A stretch of 64,000 bases of DNA from Glandiceps talaboti (taxonomy: Eukaryota; Hemichordata; Enteropneusta; Spengelidae), in NCBI RefSeq assembly GCF_964340395.1, contig NC_135558.1, positions 2,973,501 to 3,037,500 on the forward strand. The letters are read 5' to 3'. Under the pieces are notes generated by a model that had not been told where the DNA came from, searched no databases, and saw nothing but the letters and a program-made list of their open reading frames with translations. Shown here piece by piece: positions 60,893 to 64,000 of this stretch (positions are counted from its first letter, which is position 1; each line of letters begins with the position of its first letter). Position numbers and translations under genes: made by a program.

Positions 60893-61505
60893 TGGCCGAC
60901 ACATAAATAGTTGAGAGTACGATTTGTATCCCTTAGATCCATAGAAAGTTGTCTTCACCAGTAGATTAGTAGTCTCAATATTGATATTTTATATTTTTTA
61001 TTAGAAATTTACATGCTTTCATTTCACAAGCAACAAAAAGTATTTCAAATTTTGATGATCTTGAGTATGTCATGTATAACTGACCATAATTGTGTCGTTG
61101 CCATAGTAACAGTAAATAATATTCCAGTTGCTCTATACATACATTTGTACATGTGTAGATGTGTTGCATGCATGAGTCATTCTAACATAGACTATGTTAT
61201 CTGTCATTTACTATGTGATAAAGTTTTCTATAGTTTCGTAACAGAGTAACCGACAAATAACTCAATATCATAAAATAATGATTATTTATGTAAAAATTAC
61301 AGTGAAAGAAACTTGTCCCAGTAGAAAAAGGTGAAATTAAATATTCATTTAATTTGGTAAGATTATTAGTTTGTAAATAATTTCATAGTGACTTGTGAAT
61401 GTTTTATGAAGACAATGATGACATTTGGCTAGTATTCATGTGAAAGATGTTTGTCAGTGTATTTATCTATGTGTAACCCATAACAACCCAAGTATAGCAT
61501 TTTAC

Positions 61506-61526
61506 AATCTGATTAAAGTGCGATGA
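61506..61526 (+). mobile_element. Solo relative of the Mutator-like MITE terminus
   Basis: CAATCTGATTAAAGTGCGATG matches the TIR of the RPS5-intron MITE at 19 of 21 positions. A possible partner (CTACATCGGATTTTA) lies at 61,975-61,989, which would make an element of about 485 bp. Confidence 0.45.
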
Positions 61527-62317
61527 AATATACATGGCGCAATTTCTTGTTGTCTCCTACGTTTTCTGTCATTTGTTCTTTTGTGAGAGCTAGTTACATG
61601 TACATACATCTGACACAATGCCATAGGTTTTTCTGAGCCATGCGAGAGCGCTGAGTGAATTCACTTAGCCAATGAAAACGTGTAAGGTGCCAAAACATAC
61701 GGGTACAATACTTTAGAGCGCTCTGTTCAAAAAGAGCTCCAGCACAGAGCACAGACAATGATGTTATCGTTATTGTTTGGTGATTCTCTTTTTTTCAATT
61801 TTGAACGTTGAGTGTTCTATTGTAAGACAGATTCTGGTTATCTACTTGTAAGTGTGAGATTGGTTTTGGGAAAACCTGTGGTATTATATCAGATGTATGT
61901 AACGAGTGCTCACATAAGCACAAACGACAGTAAACGTAACAGCCAACAAGAAATCTTGCCATGTACATGTACACTACATCGGATTTTACTATGCCCCTAT
62001 CATTGATAGTGTTTCTATCAAGTATGAAAGTATGTTTCAACTTCTGCATGCTAAACTAAAGAAATATAGCAAATGAAAACATTATTTAACACTTGATGTG
62101 AGTGCTATAAATACATGTGGCATGACAGTACAATATCACATTACAATATTGGGTGTTTTGGCTTGTATGTGACTGTAAATTAAAAAGGAAGGAGAGGGAA
62201 AAAATAAACAGCTAGCAAGCATCAAAACCTAAACAGTCTCTGAATCTACTGAATATTAGACAATTTACATGTAGCTTGGATAATATTTTGAATCCTTTGG
62301 CGTTTTCTCCCAGTGTT

Positions 62318-62690
62318 TTTGGTAGGTAAAATCTATGTTAGTTCCCCAGTCAGTTTACTAGAGTTGCCTACCAGCGTTTTTAGCTGAGGGTGGTAAGTAG
62401 GTAAAATCTACCTGAATTCGCCAGTCATTTTACCAGGATTTTCTACAAGTTTTTTTTGTTTGGGGTAGTGAGTAGGTGAAATCGACCTTCAGGAGTGAAC
62501 ATTATTCAGTCATTTTACCACTGGGTTCCCTACCAGTGTTTTTAGCTGAGGGTGGTAGGTAGGTAAAATCTACCTGAATTCCACAGTCATTTTACTGGGT
62601 TTTCTACAATTGTTTGTATTTAGGGTAGTGAGCAGGTAAAATCTACCTGAGTTTCGTAGTCATTTTACCAGGGTTCCCTACTAAACTAAT
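62318..62690. repeat. Left tandem arm of a foldback: about 72-bp unit, 5 copies
   Basis: The unit is approximately GGTAGGTAGGTAAAATCTAC, CTGAATTCCCCAGTCATTTT, ACCAGGGTTCCCTACCAGTG, TTTTTAGCTGAGG. Copies start near 62,318, 62,379, 62,452, 62,540 and 62,613, diverged by 10-25%. Confidence 0.88.
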
Positions 62691-63185
62691 ATAATTTAAC
62701 TGATAATAAATATTAAAGTTATATGTACCTACAAAATTTCAGAATACTTGTAATATGATGAACTGTCACAGAACTGTCAAAAGGAAAGGATTATTTCTTT
62801 TAGAAGCTAAGCTTTTGAATTGATCGTAAAAGTTTCCTTTATTTATTAATTTATTGATTACATAGAAGTGGCATTTGGCATATTCTTTAGTATTTATAGA
62901 ACTGTATTTACATTATTGTGTAATATGAAAATGAATGACTAATACATGATGAATATCAATATGAATTGATTATAACATTGTGAATTTACATAAAGTATAT
63001 ATGTAGCTTTGAGTTGATCAATATAGTTACAATGTATCTTTATTGATCATGTGACTGGGATGTGTATATCAGTATTACCATAGTCTACATGTAGATATGT
63101 AGCCACCATGCCATAGTAGGCTGGCTGGGAGGTTGACTGATATAGTATACTCAATGGTTGACTTCCATAAACCATCATTAAAACA
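62691..63185. other. Core between inverted tandem arms
   Basis: About 490 bp of AT-rich sequence with no open reading frame of note, enclosed by the oppositely oriented 72-bp arrays. Confidence 0.6.
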
Positions 63186-63490
63186 CCGGTAGAAAACCGT
63201 GGTACTAAATGACTGGGGAACTCATTTAGATTTTACCTACTTCCCACCTACTGATCACCTTTAGCTAACAAAAACACCTTTAGGGGACCTTGTAAAATTA
63301 CTGGGGAACTCAGGTAGATTTTACCTACTTGCCACCTTTAATTTAACTAAAACATTGGTAGGGAACCCTTGTAAAATTACCAGGGAACTCAAGTACACTT
63401 TAAAAACTTACCATCATTGACAAAATATACTTGTAGAGAACCTGGGTAAAATGATGGGAAGTGAGCTACATGTTTTACCTACTTACCAAT
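63186..63490. repeat. Right tandem arm of the foldback: about 73-bp unit, 4 inverted copies
   Basis: Copies read GGTAGGGAACCCTTGTAAAA, TTACCAGGGAACTCAGGTAG, ATTTTACCTACTTGCCACC, the reverse complement of the 62,318-62,690 unit. Confidence 0.88.
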
Positions 63491-64000
63491 GTAACTGTCA
63501 TTGTTCACTTCATACATAAAAAAAGTTATTAAATCAGCATCTTTCACTTTCCTGTTCATTATTGCATTGACATTTTATTAGTAATAGTGGACTAAATATA
63601 GGAATATTGGTTTATCTAAGGCTATACCTATTATTCATAGCAAAACTAACCGCTACAGGACTTTTATTAAGAAAAGAAACATTTTATTACATTAATGCAT
63701 GTCTTCAGGCAAACATCCATCATAATAATTGTAAAATGAATTATGCGACAAGTTTATATATAGTTCATCACTTTCTAAATTACATTGTATAGGTATCGTA
63801 TGACAAATCTTAATGATAAATCCATGGAATTATGATGTAATATGACAAAATTATAATAAAGTAGATATGGTATAATATTTAATAGCTCATGCACTGGCTC
63901 AATGACTAGTACACATGCATGTCCTATATACTATGTGATATTTTTTGGTGGTTTTTACCCAAGGATGCATTGCGGCGCAATGATTACGCATGCATGTTCT
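63491..64000. other. Right edge, non-coding
   Basis: AT-rich sequence without recognisable exon or repeat. Confidence 0.5.

Overview
This is nuclear DNA from an animal, most likely a marine invertebrate. The evidence is spliced genes with GT-AG introns, a ribosomal protein gene with a pyrimidine-tract (TOP) start, AATAAA signals, AT-rich long introns, 5'-truncated LINE tails, many small foldback elements and abundant micro- and minisatellites. Some repeats (LINE tails built around a GCGCTATA-like motif plus an ATT run, and short AGCCTGGA or AGTCTGGA foldbacks) resemble ones I associate with marine deuterostomes or lophotrochozoans. I cannot name a phylum from sequence alone.

Layout. (1) About 1-12,600: a six-coding-exon gene on the + strand encoding a complete 435-residue PLP-dependent class V aminotransferase of the isopenicillin-N-epimerase-like group. 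Its introns hold a LINE 3' end, a minisatellite and a duplicated splice acceptor. (2) 16,541-20,853: ribosomal protein S5 (uS7) on the - strand, complete at 208 residues in five coding exons plus a short non-coding TOP first exon. A MITE with a perfect 9-bp target duplication sits in one intron. (3) About 20,850-21,070: a compact CpG-containing intergenic stretch with a likely divergent non-coding exon on the + strand. (4) 21,071-64,000: about 43 kb with almost no recognisable coding sequence. Two isolated exon-like segments on the + strand (23,556-23,664 and 41,513-41,610) could belong to one long-intron gene running off the right edge; the second could encode the start of a tetraspanin-like protein, but this is weak. 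The rest is repeats.

The most distinctive content is repetitive. A short element family with TAGTCT / AGACTA ends occurs as solo copies and one fuller 174-bp copy. The tail of the same element has been amplified into 44-48-bp minisatellites at three separate loci (5141-5567, 50,224-50,667, 56,360-58,830). Other notable structures are a 35-bp alternating-dimer minisatellite, a 46-bp minisatellite with a 184-bp higher-order period, a foldback whose arms are themselves tandem arrays (62,318-63,490), an inverted pair of GTGTTCTCCC-ended transposons, and several near-perfect hairpins.

The two solid genes are unrelated housekeeping or metabolic genes. I see no operon, defence or secondary-metabolite cluster. 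The novelty here is in the repeat biology rather than in a new gene system.
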